64,000 nucleotides of DNA from Maratus speciosus. Its lineage: Eukaryota > Arthropoda > Arachnida > Araneae > Salticidae. The first letter of the stretch is position 1; each line of letters begins with the position of its first letter. The stretch is from positions 97,680,363-97,744,362 of the forward strand of contig OZ010790.1 of NCBI GenBank assembly GCA_963932465.1. The letters are read 5' to 3'. The notes under the pieces were generated by a model. That model did not search any database and had not been told where the DNA came from. It was given only the letters and a program-made list of their open reading frames with translations. A program made the translations under genes and the position numbers. Below, in pieces: positions 23,064 to 34,117 of this stretch.

Positions 23064-24236
23064 CAGCAGCAGCTTACCACAAATTATCACATAGATATAA
23101 AAACAGCTTTCCTGTATGGTAATTTAGATGAAGAAATCTACATAACTCAGCCAGAAGGCTATATTATTCCAAATCAGGAAAACAAAGTATGCCGATTGAA
23201 TAAATCCATTTATGGATTGAAACAAGCAGCCAGGGTATGGCACACCAAGATAACAAAATCATTAAATGATTTAAAATTTAAAGTCTAATTCGAACACGTG
23301 TTTATACATTCGAAATGAAGGAGAAAACAAAACGTATATTATCGTTTATGTTGATGATATCTTAATAGCAGGAAAATATGACGAAATTAAAGATATAATA
23401 GAAAAACTTAAGCGAGAACATGAATTAAAAAATCTAGGAGAACTAAGTTATTATTTAGGAATCAAAATAGAGAAAACAGCAGAAGGTTACGATTTAAATC
23501 AAAAAACTAAAATAGAAGAACTAGTAAAAAAGTTTAAATTAGAGGAAGCTAAACCAGTCGGTACTTCGATGGAACCTAATTTTAATAGATTAGAAGATAA
23601 TGACAATTTATTGCCAAATAATGTTAAATACAGACAGGCGATAGGTTCATTACTTTATATCGCACTGTCAGTAGACCTGACATATCTGCTGCAGTGAATA
23701 TTTTAAGTAGAAGAAACGAATCCCCGCGTGAAAAAGACTGGATGGTCGTTAAAAGAATGATACGATTATTTAAACTGCACAAAACAAATTAACTTGCACT
23801 TAGACAATAAAACTGAACCGATTTTAGGATGCCGACTGGGCAGGTGATACTAGCACAAGAAAATCAACTAGCAGCAATCTTTTTACTTTAGGTAATAATC
23901 CAATTCATTGGATTACAAAAAAAGCAATCATGTATTGCTCTTTCATCAGCAGAAGCTGAATATGTCTCAGCCGCAAGTGCAGGACAAGAAAGTTTATATT
24001 TATTGAAACTCCTGGAAGATTTAGATTTAGCACAGACAAAGCCTATCAGTTCATATGAAGACAACCAAAGTTGTATCAAAATGATAGAAAGTGAGAAGTT
24101 TTCAAAAAGAAGTAAGCACATCGATATCCGTTTCCATGCAATCAAATAACTCAAAGAAGATGGATTAATTGAATTAAAGTACTGAACATTGAAATATATG
24201 ATTGCTGATGCACTGACTAAACTTGTTCCCAAATCT
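23064..24236 (+). pseudogene. pol: Ty1/copia pol fragment (RT-RNase H), decayed
   Basis: 5'-truncated inside the reverse transcriptase. Recognisable in order: HIDIKTAFLYGNLDEE (from 23088), PEGY, YGLKQAARVWH, a frame break near 23286, the catalytic YVDDILIAG (about 23349-23375), GELSYYLGI, YRQAIGSLLY, then after further breaks the RNase H region with SSAEAEYVSA (about 23945) and EDNQSC (about 24060), SKHIDIRFH, and the family's closing ADALTK (about 24207). Several stops and frameshifts make it non-functional. Gag, protease and integrase are absent. It is followed by a purine-rich tract and a TGTTGGAAATAC start like a copia 3' LTR. Confidence 0.85.
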
Positions 24237-24291
24237 GAATTAGTAAATCACAGAAAATCAATAAACTTGTTTGCTTCATCAATCTGAAGAG

Positions 24292-24320
24292 ATTAAAGGG
24301 GCATGTTGGAAATACTAATG
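24292..24320 (+). repeat. Probable copia polypurine tract and 3' LTR start
   Basis: GAGATTAAAGGGGCA is followed by TGTTGGAAATAC at 24304, the usual way a copia 3' LTR opens soon after the pol stop. Where the LTR ends is not clear, since no second LTR exists in the window for comparison. Confidence 0.5.
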
Positions 24321-24850
24321 TCTTCAGAATTAGATAAAACTCATCATAAATCAAGATAACTTTTTTCAAAAAACACTTAATGCATGCAATAAATAACACT
24401 GATTACTTTTTCACCCATCATGTTAGAAAAATAGAAAGTTACTTCCTTGTTCATCTATTGATGTGTCAATCAAAACTGTATAAACATTTACATTAAAAGG
24501 CTACGATTTTGACAGTACAAAGAACTATATTAATAATTTAGAGCCTTTAAATGATATTGCGTGTTTTATTAATATATATAATCTAGATTTTATGTATGTC
24601 TTTTTCAAGTCTCAATAATGTGTTGTTATTATTATTTTTCAGTGTGTGTGTAAAAATTTAATCAAGTAAGGAGCAAAAATGAAAGCCCCAGTGTGTATCC
24701 CTTTAGTCATATATAAATTAATTTAATTTCAAAAGGTGGTAGAAATTTCTGTGGTACAAATAATGAGAATAATACACTCTTTTTAATATACACCTTTACA
24801 AGCTTTTTACAGGTGAAATCACAATGGATTTTTTTCAGGATAAATAATAA

Positions 24851-25226
24851 ATAGATAAATCTCAATGTTTACGTGGATATGCAGTAAGTTTCAATGTCAC
24901 CGTGGACAATCATGAAGAAGAAGGTAAGCAGATTTACCTTATCTTTATTATATGATTTAATGTGATTATTATTATATCACATTAGTCTCATTTTTAATCA
25001 TCCAACACATACCTCAGGTGCTAGTCACGTAATCATGAAGAACTGGTCAGAACTGGAAAGTCAGAACCAAGACATAGAGCTCAAGCACTTAAAAGCAGCT
25101 TTAAGCAGAAAATTTGGCCGGAGAAATGTCACTGAGGAATGTGATGTTAAAAATACTCAACATGCATTCTGTGACACTCTTTGGGCCACAAAAGATTCAT
25201 ATGAAGATAGGTTCATGTCAGATTGA
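24851..25226 (+). CDS. Unrecognised gene, last two exons (candidate)
   Basis: An open frame from 24851 runs to a strong donor, AAG|GTAAGC, with the exon ending at 24923. After a 94-bp intron, CCTCAG| at 25016-25017 is an acceptor, and the second exon, 25018-25226, is open to TGA. The phases match: one base before the intron plus two after give a Gly codon, joining …VDNHEEE to GASHVIMKNW…. The second exon is richer in GC than its surroundings and has ordinary codons, ending …SYEDRFMSD. An AATAAA lies at about 25563. I recognise no domain. The start of the first exon is uncertain: the best pyrimidine-rich AG (about 24840) is followed by in-frame stops. It could be the 3' end of a host gene whose other exons lie upstream of, or are split by, the copia fragment; or a chance frame. 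Confidence 0.4.
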
Positions 25227-26566
25227 TGTGAAGACCATTCTGACCGAGTTGTAAAGATCATATAGTTAAGATTCTGAAAAGAAAACATAAATGTTTAAAC
25301 TCAACAGACAAATTTTAAATCTAGGTTTAAGATGAAAGAGTTTTACTACATTCTAAGGAATTATTTATAAATACACACAGACTAGATATTTTACTACAAC
25401 TATATATTTTACACAAACTAGATCTTTATTTTGCTTTGTAAAATGTATTTTGTTTTTATTTAAATTTCATTTAAGTCAAACTTCTGATTCATAATATTTT
25501 TATTCGTTTGGAAAGAAATGAGGATGTTAGCAACTGTGTTTTGTATTTGCATATAATTATTTTAATAAAATGCAGCAGTGGATGTTTATAAAAACTAAAA
25601 GAAAAAAAATCCCAAACCCTTTTTAACATGTATTTTTTGTGAAGGATTGTAAAAATCTATTTTACAGCAACTTAAATGAAATAGGATTTGTACGTTGATA
25701 AATAAATAAAATATGCATGTATTTCAGACATACTTTTTAAAATACAGAATATGTATTTCAGTACCATTAAAATAGTCATCTGAAGAACACTAATTTAGTT
25801 ATGTTAAGTTTTGAAATGCAATTTAAAAAACTGATAGAAAGCCAAGTTACAGTAACATTCTGAATTATACAAAATCCATAAATCTTATCAAATTCGTTAG
25901 ATTGCCCTGTAAAAATGTTTTAGGAGAAAATTAAAAGTAAACATAAGCTACATGCTAAACAAATGTACAAAATATAACATTTAATAGAATACGCAATTTA
26001 AAATTTTTAATTCTATGACGAAAGAAAAAATAAACTGTAAACAGCGTTTCGATCTGTAAAATAAACAGATTGTAGCATAAGACAAGCAATGAAATAAATT
26101 TAGTTTTGAAAACATGAGACTACATAGCAACTTATCATTAGGCTTAAACACCCATATCAAGCTCTGGCACAAAGATAACAGATAAAAAAAAATAATAATA
26201 ATATCAACCGTAAAAATGTGTGCAGGTTATTTTTTTTGCTACATCATCATATATATTACTAGAAAACAGGAATTCTGCTTTTTCAGAATTTAAGTTGCCC
26301 CCAATGGAAAAAAAAATAGTACAAAACATATTTCAATTTTAAGACTTAAAGCACACACTTTTATTTTATGTAAAATGACGTCATTCGCATTCGCTTAAGA
26401 ATTCTACATTTACGATTCACACTTAAACATCTACAGTAAAGCATGCATATGATGTCACTATCGCAAAATAATACACAAATGCTGCAAAAAGGTGCCGTCA
26501 TTCAAGAAACTCGACAAAAAAAGGCTATCTAATGATTCATAGACCTTCATTTATTTGTAACATTAA
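25227..26566. other. Intergenic DNA, nothing certain
   Basis: AT-rich; possible polyadenylation signals at 25563 and 25685 for the candidate gene upstream. No other gene or element end recognised. Confidence 0.4.
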
Positions 26567-26843
26567 TATAGACGAGTTCAGTCGTGATGTCAATCATGAC
26601 GTTTTGGTTGGAAACTGACTCCAAACAAACGGTTGCTATGTTGTATTTTCCATTTTGTTTGTGTGTTGCAGCTATATCTTATAACTATATCTCACATCTA
26701 AGTGTTTTAATACTTGATATGTACTGGTAACATTTTCCACGATTTATATTTAAAAAGAAATGACGCATAGCAGCCGTTTGTTTGGAGTCAGTTTCCAACC
26801 AAAACGTTATGACCGACGTCACACTGAAAGCGTCTATAGATAC
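26567..26843. mobile_element. Foldback miniature element, ~277 bp
   Basis: Left arm (from TATAGACGAG…, about 26567-26640) and right arm (…GCGTCTATA, about 26760-26843) are complementary, including GTTTTGGTTGGAAACTGACT on the left and its complement on the right, over about 70 bp with a few mismatches. No coding content. The superfamily is not assigned. Confidence 0.7.
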
Positions 26844-26934
26844 TTAAAATTAAATATAGTTTATAATAGCTCCATGTTTTAACAGATATTATTCGTTTAT
26901 ATTTTTTCAAAATAACACGCATTTTAATTACATT

Positions 26935-27175
26935 TTCTTTCGGTTGCTATGAGAAAATGGCAACAAAAAGATATAATTGTTATTTTTCAACTATTTTCCC
27001 TTACATAAATCGAGTATTTGAGTTGCCAAAATTAAACAAATGGTGCTATAAACTACAAAAAAATTTATATTTCAAAAGTAAATGGAGATACAGTTTTCAA
27101 ACAAATTGCATTTAAAAGTACTTTTTATTTTTCAATACGACGGTATAAACATTGAAAATGTGCGATGTTTAGAAA
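26935..27175. repeat. Dispersed repeat, shared with 42.6, 43.2, 46.6 and 47.7 kb
   Basis: Contains 'aactacaaaaaaatttatat', 'gagatacagttttcaaacaa', 'attgcatttaaaagtac' and 'cgacggtataaacattg' in order, the same series seen in the Helitron-like elements at 43014-44642 and 46793-47931 and in fragments near 42640-42770 and 46565-46650. It is a fragment of that family. Confidence 0.6.
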
Positions 27176-27203
27176 TTTAAAAAAAATGCTATAAAGCATT
27201 TAA

Positions 27204-28114
27204 GGTATCTGACTACGTTGAAAATGCAATTTTCGACCAAAATTGTCAAATAGATTTTATTTTATTTTATTAAAGACCATTTCTTTACCTTTCCAAAACT
27301 GTATTTGTTTTTATTGTACGTGAAATAGATCCGGAGTTATAGCGGTTTTAAAACTACTCAACAGCTGTCACTCAAAAAGAAGGTACTATTTAAAGGGCTT
27401 TAAAATTTAAAATTTTTAAATTTTTAAATTGCTTTTAAAGGATCGTATGTTTGGAGAAATTTCGCGATTTTGGATGCATTTGTTTAATAATAAGAAATGT
27501 AAATAATATGCTCCATGAAATTTAGATGTATATTACTGTAAATTCTTGAAGTAAAACATAAATCTAAACTTTAAATGCATTTTTTGGAAAATGTAATTTT
27601 CGGTGAAAATTCCATACGCAAAACATGATTTCTCAAAAAGTTATTGGAATATCACTATGAAATTTAAAATGTATGTTATTTACACTATTGTGAAGGCAAT
27701 GAACTAAAGATTTAAATTTAGAATAAATATTTTTGGTTTTATGGATGTTTTTGTGGAATGACATCGATGAATTTTATGAAAATTAACATGTAAACAGGTG
27801 CGATATGCTATAAGTTTTGAAATACTTAAAGAATCTCTTAGATTTTAGTTCATTGCCTTCACCAATGTCATAAATATGAAGTGTAAAAAGGAGATTAAGA
27901 TACATACAGTAGAATTTCCTTTAGAGCGTTTTGCGTTTCGGGCCAAATTTCACTGAATTTTACTATAAATTCTTTCATTTACCAAAATTTTATCAATAAA
28001 TGAAATATTTTTTACTTTTTTTCACATTTTCTAGTCCTAATTTTAGTAAAAATAAGTTTAAAAACTAATTAAATATTTTTTTGGAAAAAATTGCTCCGTA
28101 CGTAGGCAGGCACC
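27204..28114. mobile_element. TTAA-flanked element, 911 bp
   Basis: Left end GGTATCTGACTACGT and right end complement of GGTGCCTGCCTACGT, flanked by TTAA at 27200-27203 and 28115-28118. An internal inverted repeat (GAAGGCAATGAACTAAA near 27700, complement near 27845-27865) gives it a second stem. A pogo-like word (TACAGTAGAATTTCCTTTAG near 27906) lies inside. No coding remnant. Confidence 0.6.
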
Positions 28115-28486
28115 TTAATCGTAAAATGATACATCTGCTTTGTTTATTGCTAGCTTTTGTAAGGTAACGTTATTTTTTGAATACGACTCAAAATAAGCTG
28201 GGAGAAAGAAATAGCATACCGTACTGGGGGCTAATAAATTTAACTAATAAAAAATTCACCAAGTCCTTAAAATGATGTCTAAATGATCACAAAACTCTAC
28301 AGAATATAAATAAAAGTAATACATACCGATTAGAAACCTGTAATATACTTTAAAAAGTTATTTTTAAAAGACATTCTGCACTTTCTTAATGCTTTACTAT
28401 GGAGAAGCTGATTAATACTATAGTAACTACTGAGTAATACTATATACTGAAGCTGAGTAATACTATAGTAATAACACAGTATTATA

Positions 28487-28904
28487 CTATGTTCGCACTG
28501 AGATAGTTGAGTCACTTAACTTAAAGTTTTTTGAAACGGACGTACCCGGAATCAAGATTATGACTTGAGCAATTTTCTGAAACTCACTTAACTTTTGATA
28601 TTCTCTTAACTATGAGTTGAGTGGAAATCTACTTGCTGAACTGTTTTTCTCAATTAAAATTAGAGTTGAGTTCTACAAATAATTGTTCAGCTTTTTCGAA
28701 TGATCTTTTGAATTGTTTATATGTAATTAACACGCCTCAAGGAATAAAAACAATAATAAACTATGTATAGTTAGAAGTTGTAGTTACAAATTTAACACAA
28801 GTTAAGTCTCTTAAAACTTTTTGCAATGTGAACAGGTGAAGCCTGATTCCGGATATCCCGTTTTAAAAAAGTTAAGTGACTCAACTACATCAGTGCGAAC
28901 ATAG
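28487..28904. mobile_element. TA-flanked miniature element, ~418 bp
   Basis: Ends CTATGTTCGCACTGA and its complement TCAGTGCGAACATAG, with TA outside each. The arms continue through GTTGAGTCACTTAACTT (left) and AAGTTAAGTGACTCAAC (right) and then GGAATCA/TGATTCC. TA flanks suggest Tc1/mariner-type mobilisation. It ends only 82 bp before the dehydrogenase exon, within what should be its upstream intron. Confidence 0.75.
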
Positions 28905-28986
28905 TATAACAGTATTAAATGTTTGTTAATAAATAGTCGTAAATTTGTTTTTATTGTCAAGCATTCAATGGACCTTCTCTTTCTAG

Positions 28987-29203
28987 GATGTGATCGAGGA
29001 TTTGGTTACGGCTTCGCCAAAACTTTAGGTGATGAAGGATTTGAAGTTTTTGCAGGGTGTTTGTATCCATTCCATAGTCAGGTTGCAAGTCTTCGTAGTC
29101 ATCAAAGAATTCATTGCCTGCGTATGGATGTTACGAAACCAAGGGAAATACAAGTTGCATTAGATTACGTAGTTCATCATCTTCAAAATAATGGTAAAGG
29201 CAT
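28987..29203 (+). CDS. Short-chain dehydrogenase/reductase exon (RDH/HSD17B/BDH-type)
   Basis: The acceptor TCTTTCTAG ends at 28986. The exon opens with the last two bases of a Gly codon and reads CDRGFGYGFAKTLGDEGFEVFAGC …, then LRMDVTKPREIQVALDYV. This is the N-terminal Rossmann segment of a classical SDR: the glycine-rich cofactor loop (GCDxGFG in place of TGxxxGxG, typical of the retinol dehydrogenase / 17-beta-hydroxysteroid dehydrogenase 6 / beta-hydroxybutyrate dehydrogenase group), the FAGC strand, and the DVT motif that contacts the adenine. Such enzymes use NAD(H) or NADP(H) on retinoids, steroids or hydroxy acids; the substrate cannot be told here. The exon most likely ends at 29203 (CAT|GTAAAA), which keeps the family's NGKG segment; a donor at 29193 is possible. 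The first exon and the catalytic exon (NNAG, YxxxK) are not found in the window, so introns must be long, or this is an isolated copy. No frame damage is seen. Confidence 0.75.
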
Positions 29204-30484
29204 GTAAAAAATATTCATTATTTTAAAGTAGCGGGTTTTAACCAGGGATGTACGGAGCGCTAAAGGGTCCAGGGGAGACCTCAAGGGGTTTGTAAGCTTG
29301 AATGGAAAAAAATCAGCTCATTCCGTATAATTTAAGAGATATTTTGTTAAATCGAAGCCATATTCGGAGAGGAGGAGTAGGGGCACGAGTTCCCCTCACC
29401 GAAATATGTTAAAAAGAAACCATTTACACTCATTTGTAAAAACAAAATCTATAAGGTTTATGCTTTCTCGAGAAAAAAAAAATACTGACTACGATTTTGA
29501 GTTAAATAGTACATTTTTTTCACAGTTTCCAACATAGTTGAAAAGAGTTGAGAACTAAAATGAAAAACGCTGAAAGACCAAAAAAAAAAAAAAAAACAAC
29601 AACAAAAAAAAAAACAAGTAAGAAAAATCATGCGTACAGCATAGATTATGAAACACTTTCCAACACTCCCTGAAAACTTTAACGAAACTTCGTTACTTAG
29701 GGAAATAAGGTAAATAAGATAACTAAGTAAAGATTTAAAGATCTGATTTCAGTAGTTACCGCTCAGAGCCAAATATGTATTCCAATTCTTTTGAACAGCT
29801 CTGCATTCGATCTGTATGTTGATATATATACTATATAATGGGAAAATTTAGTTTAGCAAGAAAACGCATAACAGGTTGAAATTCATCTTTCAGCAATTTA
29901 TACTAATAGATGGAAACATACTTGAATACTTTTGTACAGCCCTGTAGTATACCTAGTACCTTTATTATATGTCACTGTTTAGCTAAAATTTAATTCAAAC
30001 TAAAACACGCTTAAAACTACTGAAATTACATTTCCAGAAATTATCGTCCATAGACGGCCATGTATCCAATTCTTTGCGTGGCCCTGTATATCATTTTATC
30101 TATATTCTACAACTATTTCTTAGTACACTAAATTCAGTTCAGCGTAAAAATGCATAACTCCTTTAAAACCCACCTTTAAGCAATTTATGCTCATACTCAG
30201 TAACCTTTACGAATTCATTTCTGTAGTTCTGTATACGAACTATAGCATTTATATGCACTTTATAGTATGCATAAATATAGTGAACAAGTAGGTAAGTGTG
30301 ATCTCAGATCGCACAGGGGGTTCCGTTTAATATTCCTTTCAAAACAATTTATCCTTTTGAAAAATCTTTTAGTTCTACATTTCGCAACCAGAGGTGCACT
30401 CTATTCTAAAAAAACCTCTATCCGAACAAAACTCCGTTTGATATATTATCCGTAGATATATTAGTCGAGGGGATTGGACCGATA
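29204..30484. other. Probable intron or intergenic DNA, no exon found
   Basis: Searched by eye for the next dehydrogenase exon (a W-x-(L/V)VNNAG segment) on the plus strand without success. Contains A-rich runs near 29579-29615 and fragments resembling the 'aaaacgcataactcc' repeats downstream. Confidence 0.4.
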
Positions 30485-31560
30485 GCACCCGAGATAAGCA
30501 GGTGCCGGTGGCGGTAAAAAGTGAAACTAAAATATGTAAGGCTATGGTGCATAATATGAAAGAATGGTCAAAGGGTTGTCGGCAAAAGTTGGAAAAGTGC
30601 TCCCCGGGTGAAAAGGGTGGAGGTTAGAAAAATTGCTTAAAATACACAAGTTAGAGCCCGGAGGAGTAAATAATATAAGACTTTTTGGAAATTTTATGAT
30701 TTGCCGTGTGGTCTGAGGTATTCAGCTATACGTATGCAAAAATTCATGTCTGCAACTTAATTAGGGGGTCTCTTAGAAAGAATTGCTTAAAATACATATG
30801 TGTAGCTCAAAGAGTTAAACGTTTTTCAAGATTTTATGATTTGTCGCCTGGCCTCAGGTGTTCTGCTATAAGTATGCAAAATTTCAAATCTCCAATTTAA
30901 TAAGGGGCTCAGTTAGAAAGAATTGCTTAAAATACGCATGTGGGAGCCCAAAGGGTTAAATGTACGATTTAAAAAAAAATTTATGATTTGTCGTATGATA
31001 TGTGGTGTTCAGCTTGCAAAATTTCACGCCTCCAACCTAAATAGGGGCTCACTTAGACATAATTGTTTAAAATACACACGTGGGAGCTCAAAGGGTTAAA
31101 TGTATTTGTCATTTGATGCGAGGTGTTCAGCTATAAGTATGCAAAATTTCACGCCTCCAATCTGAATAGGGGCTCACTTAGAAAGAATTGTTTAAAATAC
31201 ACATGTGGGTGCCCAAAGGGTTAAATGTACGGTTTTTTCAAAATTTTATGGTTTGTCATTTGATGTGAGGTATTCAGCTAGAAGTATGCCAAATTTCACG
31301 CCTCCAACCTAATTAGGGACTCACTTAGAAAGAATTGTTTAAAATATACATGTGGGAGCCCAAAGGGTTAAGTGTACGACTTTTTAAAAATTTTATGATT
31401 TTTCGTATGAATTGTGGTGTTCAGCTATAAGTATGTAAAATTTCAAGTCTCCAACATGTATAGTTTCTGAGAACGGGCTCTGTGACAGACGGACAGACGG
31501 ATAGACAGACAGACAGACAGACAGAGGAGCGAGACGAATAGGGTTTCGTCAGATGAACTA
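30485..31560. repeat. ~140-bp tandem array closed by a GACA microsatellite
   Basis: About six units carrying AAAGAATTGYTTAAAATAC (about 30780, 30919, 31058, 31186, 31332), GGGAGCCCAAAGGGTTAAAT, TTTATGATTTGTC and CAGCTATAAGTATGCAAAAT. Spacing is 128-144 bp. The array ends in GGGCTCTGTGACAGACGGACAGACGGATAG(ACAG)n at about 31475-31530, then GAGCGAGACGAATAGGGTTT. Confidence 0.75.
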
Positions 31561-31794
31561 AACCCTAAAAATGCGCATATCATAATTAAAAACGCATTTC
31601 GAGCAATCATAACTAATATATAGTAATTCGGATACAGTATAGTATCTGAAATCTTTTCAAATACATCTCAAATAATTTCCCCTACACCATTATGAACTTT
31701 TGTGTGGCCCTGTAAATGAACAATAACTATTCTTTGCACCGCATAGTCAACAGAATTCATATTTTAGTGGACTTCATAAATGAATATCAATTTT

Positions 31795-32055
31795 ACTATG
31801 TTTGAAAGAGTGTAACACCATTAAAAATCATTTGAAACGATTTTTTCCCATTGGCCGTAATGTAACGGAAAACTTTTGACTTTCCCTGTAAATGAACTAA
31901 ACGTGCTACAAACTTCATTTGCAATAGGGAATGTGCTATGGTAGAGCTCACTAACATACAAAAATTTCAGAACGATCCGAGCATATTTACGGGAGTTAGA
32001 GCGTGGACAGATGGCCATACGGACAGACGGTCAGACAAACCGAATGCATAAACAC
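31795..32055. repeat. Dispersed repeat with GGACAGACGG tail (copy 1)
   Basis: Contains 'gtaacaccattaaaaatcatttgaaa', 'cattggccgtaatgtaacgg' and 'ttacgggagttagagcg' followed by GGACAGATGG…GGACAGACGG. The first part is homologous to 33525-33625 and, inverted, to 52550-52620. Chance reading frames run on both strands. Confidence 0.6.
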
Positions 32056-33384
32056 TTTTCAACTTTGTTGGAAAGTGTTAAAAAGAAATTTTTCAAGAGA
32101 GCGAAAAAAAGAAAAACTCCTACTTCTGGTACTTACAGCGTTTTCTACTTTACTTCTTTTAGCTCTTAGTCAACACTTTAAAATTTGGGTACCTAGCTGC
32201 CTTTCGTTTAGTGTTTAAATACCTAATATTTTCATTTGTAAACCTTTATTTTATTTTTTTAATATTTTTCAATTTGCTTAAAAATATCCCATTGATATAA
32301 ACAATTACAACAAGAGCAAGTCGTATAATGGCCTTTAGCCGCCGCGCGTCTTATCACTGGCACTTTCAGCGTTCTCCACTTCCCTTCGAGTGGCACATTC
32401 AACCAGCGATAACTTTGGTACTACTGGGGTTGATACTTCAAGCGTTCTCTTCTTTAGGCACTTAAAACATTTTTTCGTGAAAAAAAAATCGATTTTGTGG
32501 AACTTTCAGGGTTTTTCATTTTTAGTCTTCAGTTTGTCTGCTGTCTGTCCGTGTTTTAACCCCCATAAATATACTCGGATTGCAATGTAATTGATATATG
32601 TTATTGCGGTTTACTATAGCATGTTTTTACTATAGCGTAGTTTACCATTTAAAATGACGTGTGCCGTTCGTTTTCAGGCGCACTCAAAAGTATTCCGTTA
32701 CATTATTGTCAATAGGGATAAATCGCGTTCGGTGTATTTTAATAATGGATCATTCTATGTCAAGTGACTTGAATTTGGATATGGTTCCTGCTCAACCTCT
32801 TCATTTTTCTTAATGTCAAAGGACGTACATATAAGTCTAAAATGTACATCTGCAAACTGCCAAAGTTAGAACTAGTATGTATAATCGGGGCACCAGGTGT
32901 GCTTCTGAAAAGTTCACTATTTCATTTTCCCTGCCGCAGGAAAAATGATCAAATCAGCAAGTTTGCGATTATGATAAAGTAGTCTTACATATTAGAAATA
33001 AGTGATCTAGTACGACTTTTTCTTCTAAAAAATTTGATTGTAGTATTAAAGATTATAAATCTATACATTCATGACCACTTGGTTTCATACTAGAATTTAA
33101 CAAGCTTTATCTACTAAAGATACTTCTTTAAAAGTTTGCAACTTTATCATTTTATCAATGGACATGACATAAAGCTACTAAAGTATTTTTGTTTCTGCTT
33201 AAACAGTTTTAATTTATTCATCTTTGAAATCTCCTTGAAACTTAAATTCATAAATTCAAGCCCATTTTCAGAAGACTACGTCTCAAAAGGGTCATTTCTG
33301 ATTTAATTACCGTTAAAACAACAGCAAAGAGTACCATTATTGACAATAAAACTTTTGTTTCCTTTTGGGCCTGTTATAAGATAA
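32056..33384. other. Intergenic DNA, nothing recognised
   Basis: A weak pair of similar segments about 240 bp apart ('agcgttttctactttacttc' near 32138 and 'agcgttctccacttcccttc' near 32369) and a fragment of the neighbouring repeat ('aaaagtattccgttacatta' near 32686). Otherwise unstructured. Confidence 0.4.
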
Positions 33385-33735
33385 AACAAGTTGGAAATTG
33401 CTCGTCAAACGTGGCAAATGAGGTGCGTTCGTACTATAACTAGTTTTATAAATATTTTTTGCACCACAAGTTGTACTGAATGTATATTTTAGTGCACTTC
33501 ATAAGTGCATATCAATTTCATTCTGTTCGAAAGGCTGTAACATCATTAAAATGCACTTGAAATAATTTTTTCCCATTGGTCGTAATGTAATGGAAAACTT
33601 TTGACTGTCCCTGTCATTAAACTATACATCCGATTTTCATAAAATTTGAAATGACTCGACAAAAATTTGCAACTATTATATATTTAAAGTTTCAGACCAT
33701 TCGGTTGGGTAGTTTTTGATCTGTTATATGCGGAC
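33385..33735. repeat. Dispersed repeat, unsplit copy of the piggyBac target
   Basis: Homologous in inverted orientation to 52540-52778 joined to 53863-54035. It contains the word CATCATTAAAATGCACTT, where the other copy is split by an insertion at TTAA. It ends in GCGGACAGACAGAACGACG. Confidence 0.7.
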
Positions 33736-34117
33736 AGACAGAACGACGACTGTACGAACTACGTATTTATATAATTACGAGCGCACCTAAAAAGGAAGGT
33801 TCAAAACATCTATTTTGCGTGAGATTCGCCACGGTGTATTATGGATGCAATGTAAAGTTCGACTCAAATTACCTCTTGAATGAATAAAGCTAGAATTGCG
33901 AAACAAGTATCTACTTACGGTAAAATGACCAGGCGATCTCTATGTGAATGATTTTAGCGCCCCCTAATGAGTTCTATAGATTTCAGCCAAAGGTGATGGT
34001 TCATTTTTGACGCAAGGGTCAGGAAAACTTACGAAGTATGTATTTATAGAAAAGGCGGAAAGTTGTTACTGTTCATTAATAATAATGTAGTTATATGTTG
34101 AATATTGAGTTGTATAT

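Noticed and set aside
25018..25032. The text before the dehydrogenase exon reads VLVT in one frame at 25018-25029, as would the exon preceding the SDR exon at 28987.
   Set aside because: The codon phase and donor do not fit: no GT donor gives the needed single base before the SDR exon, and the frame hits a stop at once. Another frame of the same DNA is better supported by matching splice phase.
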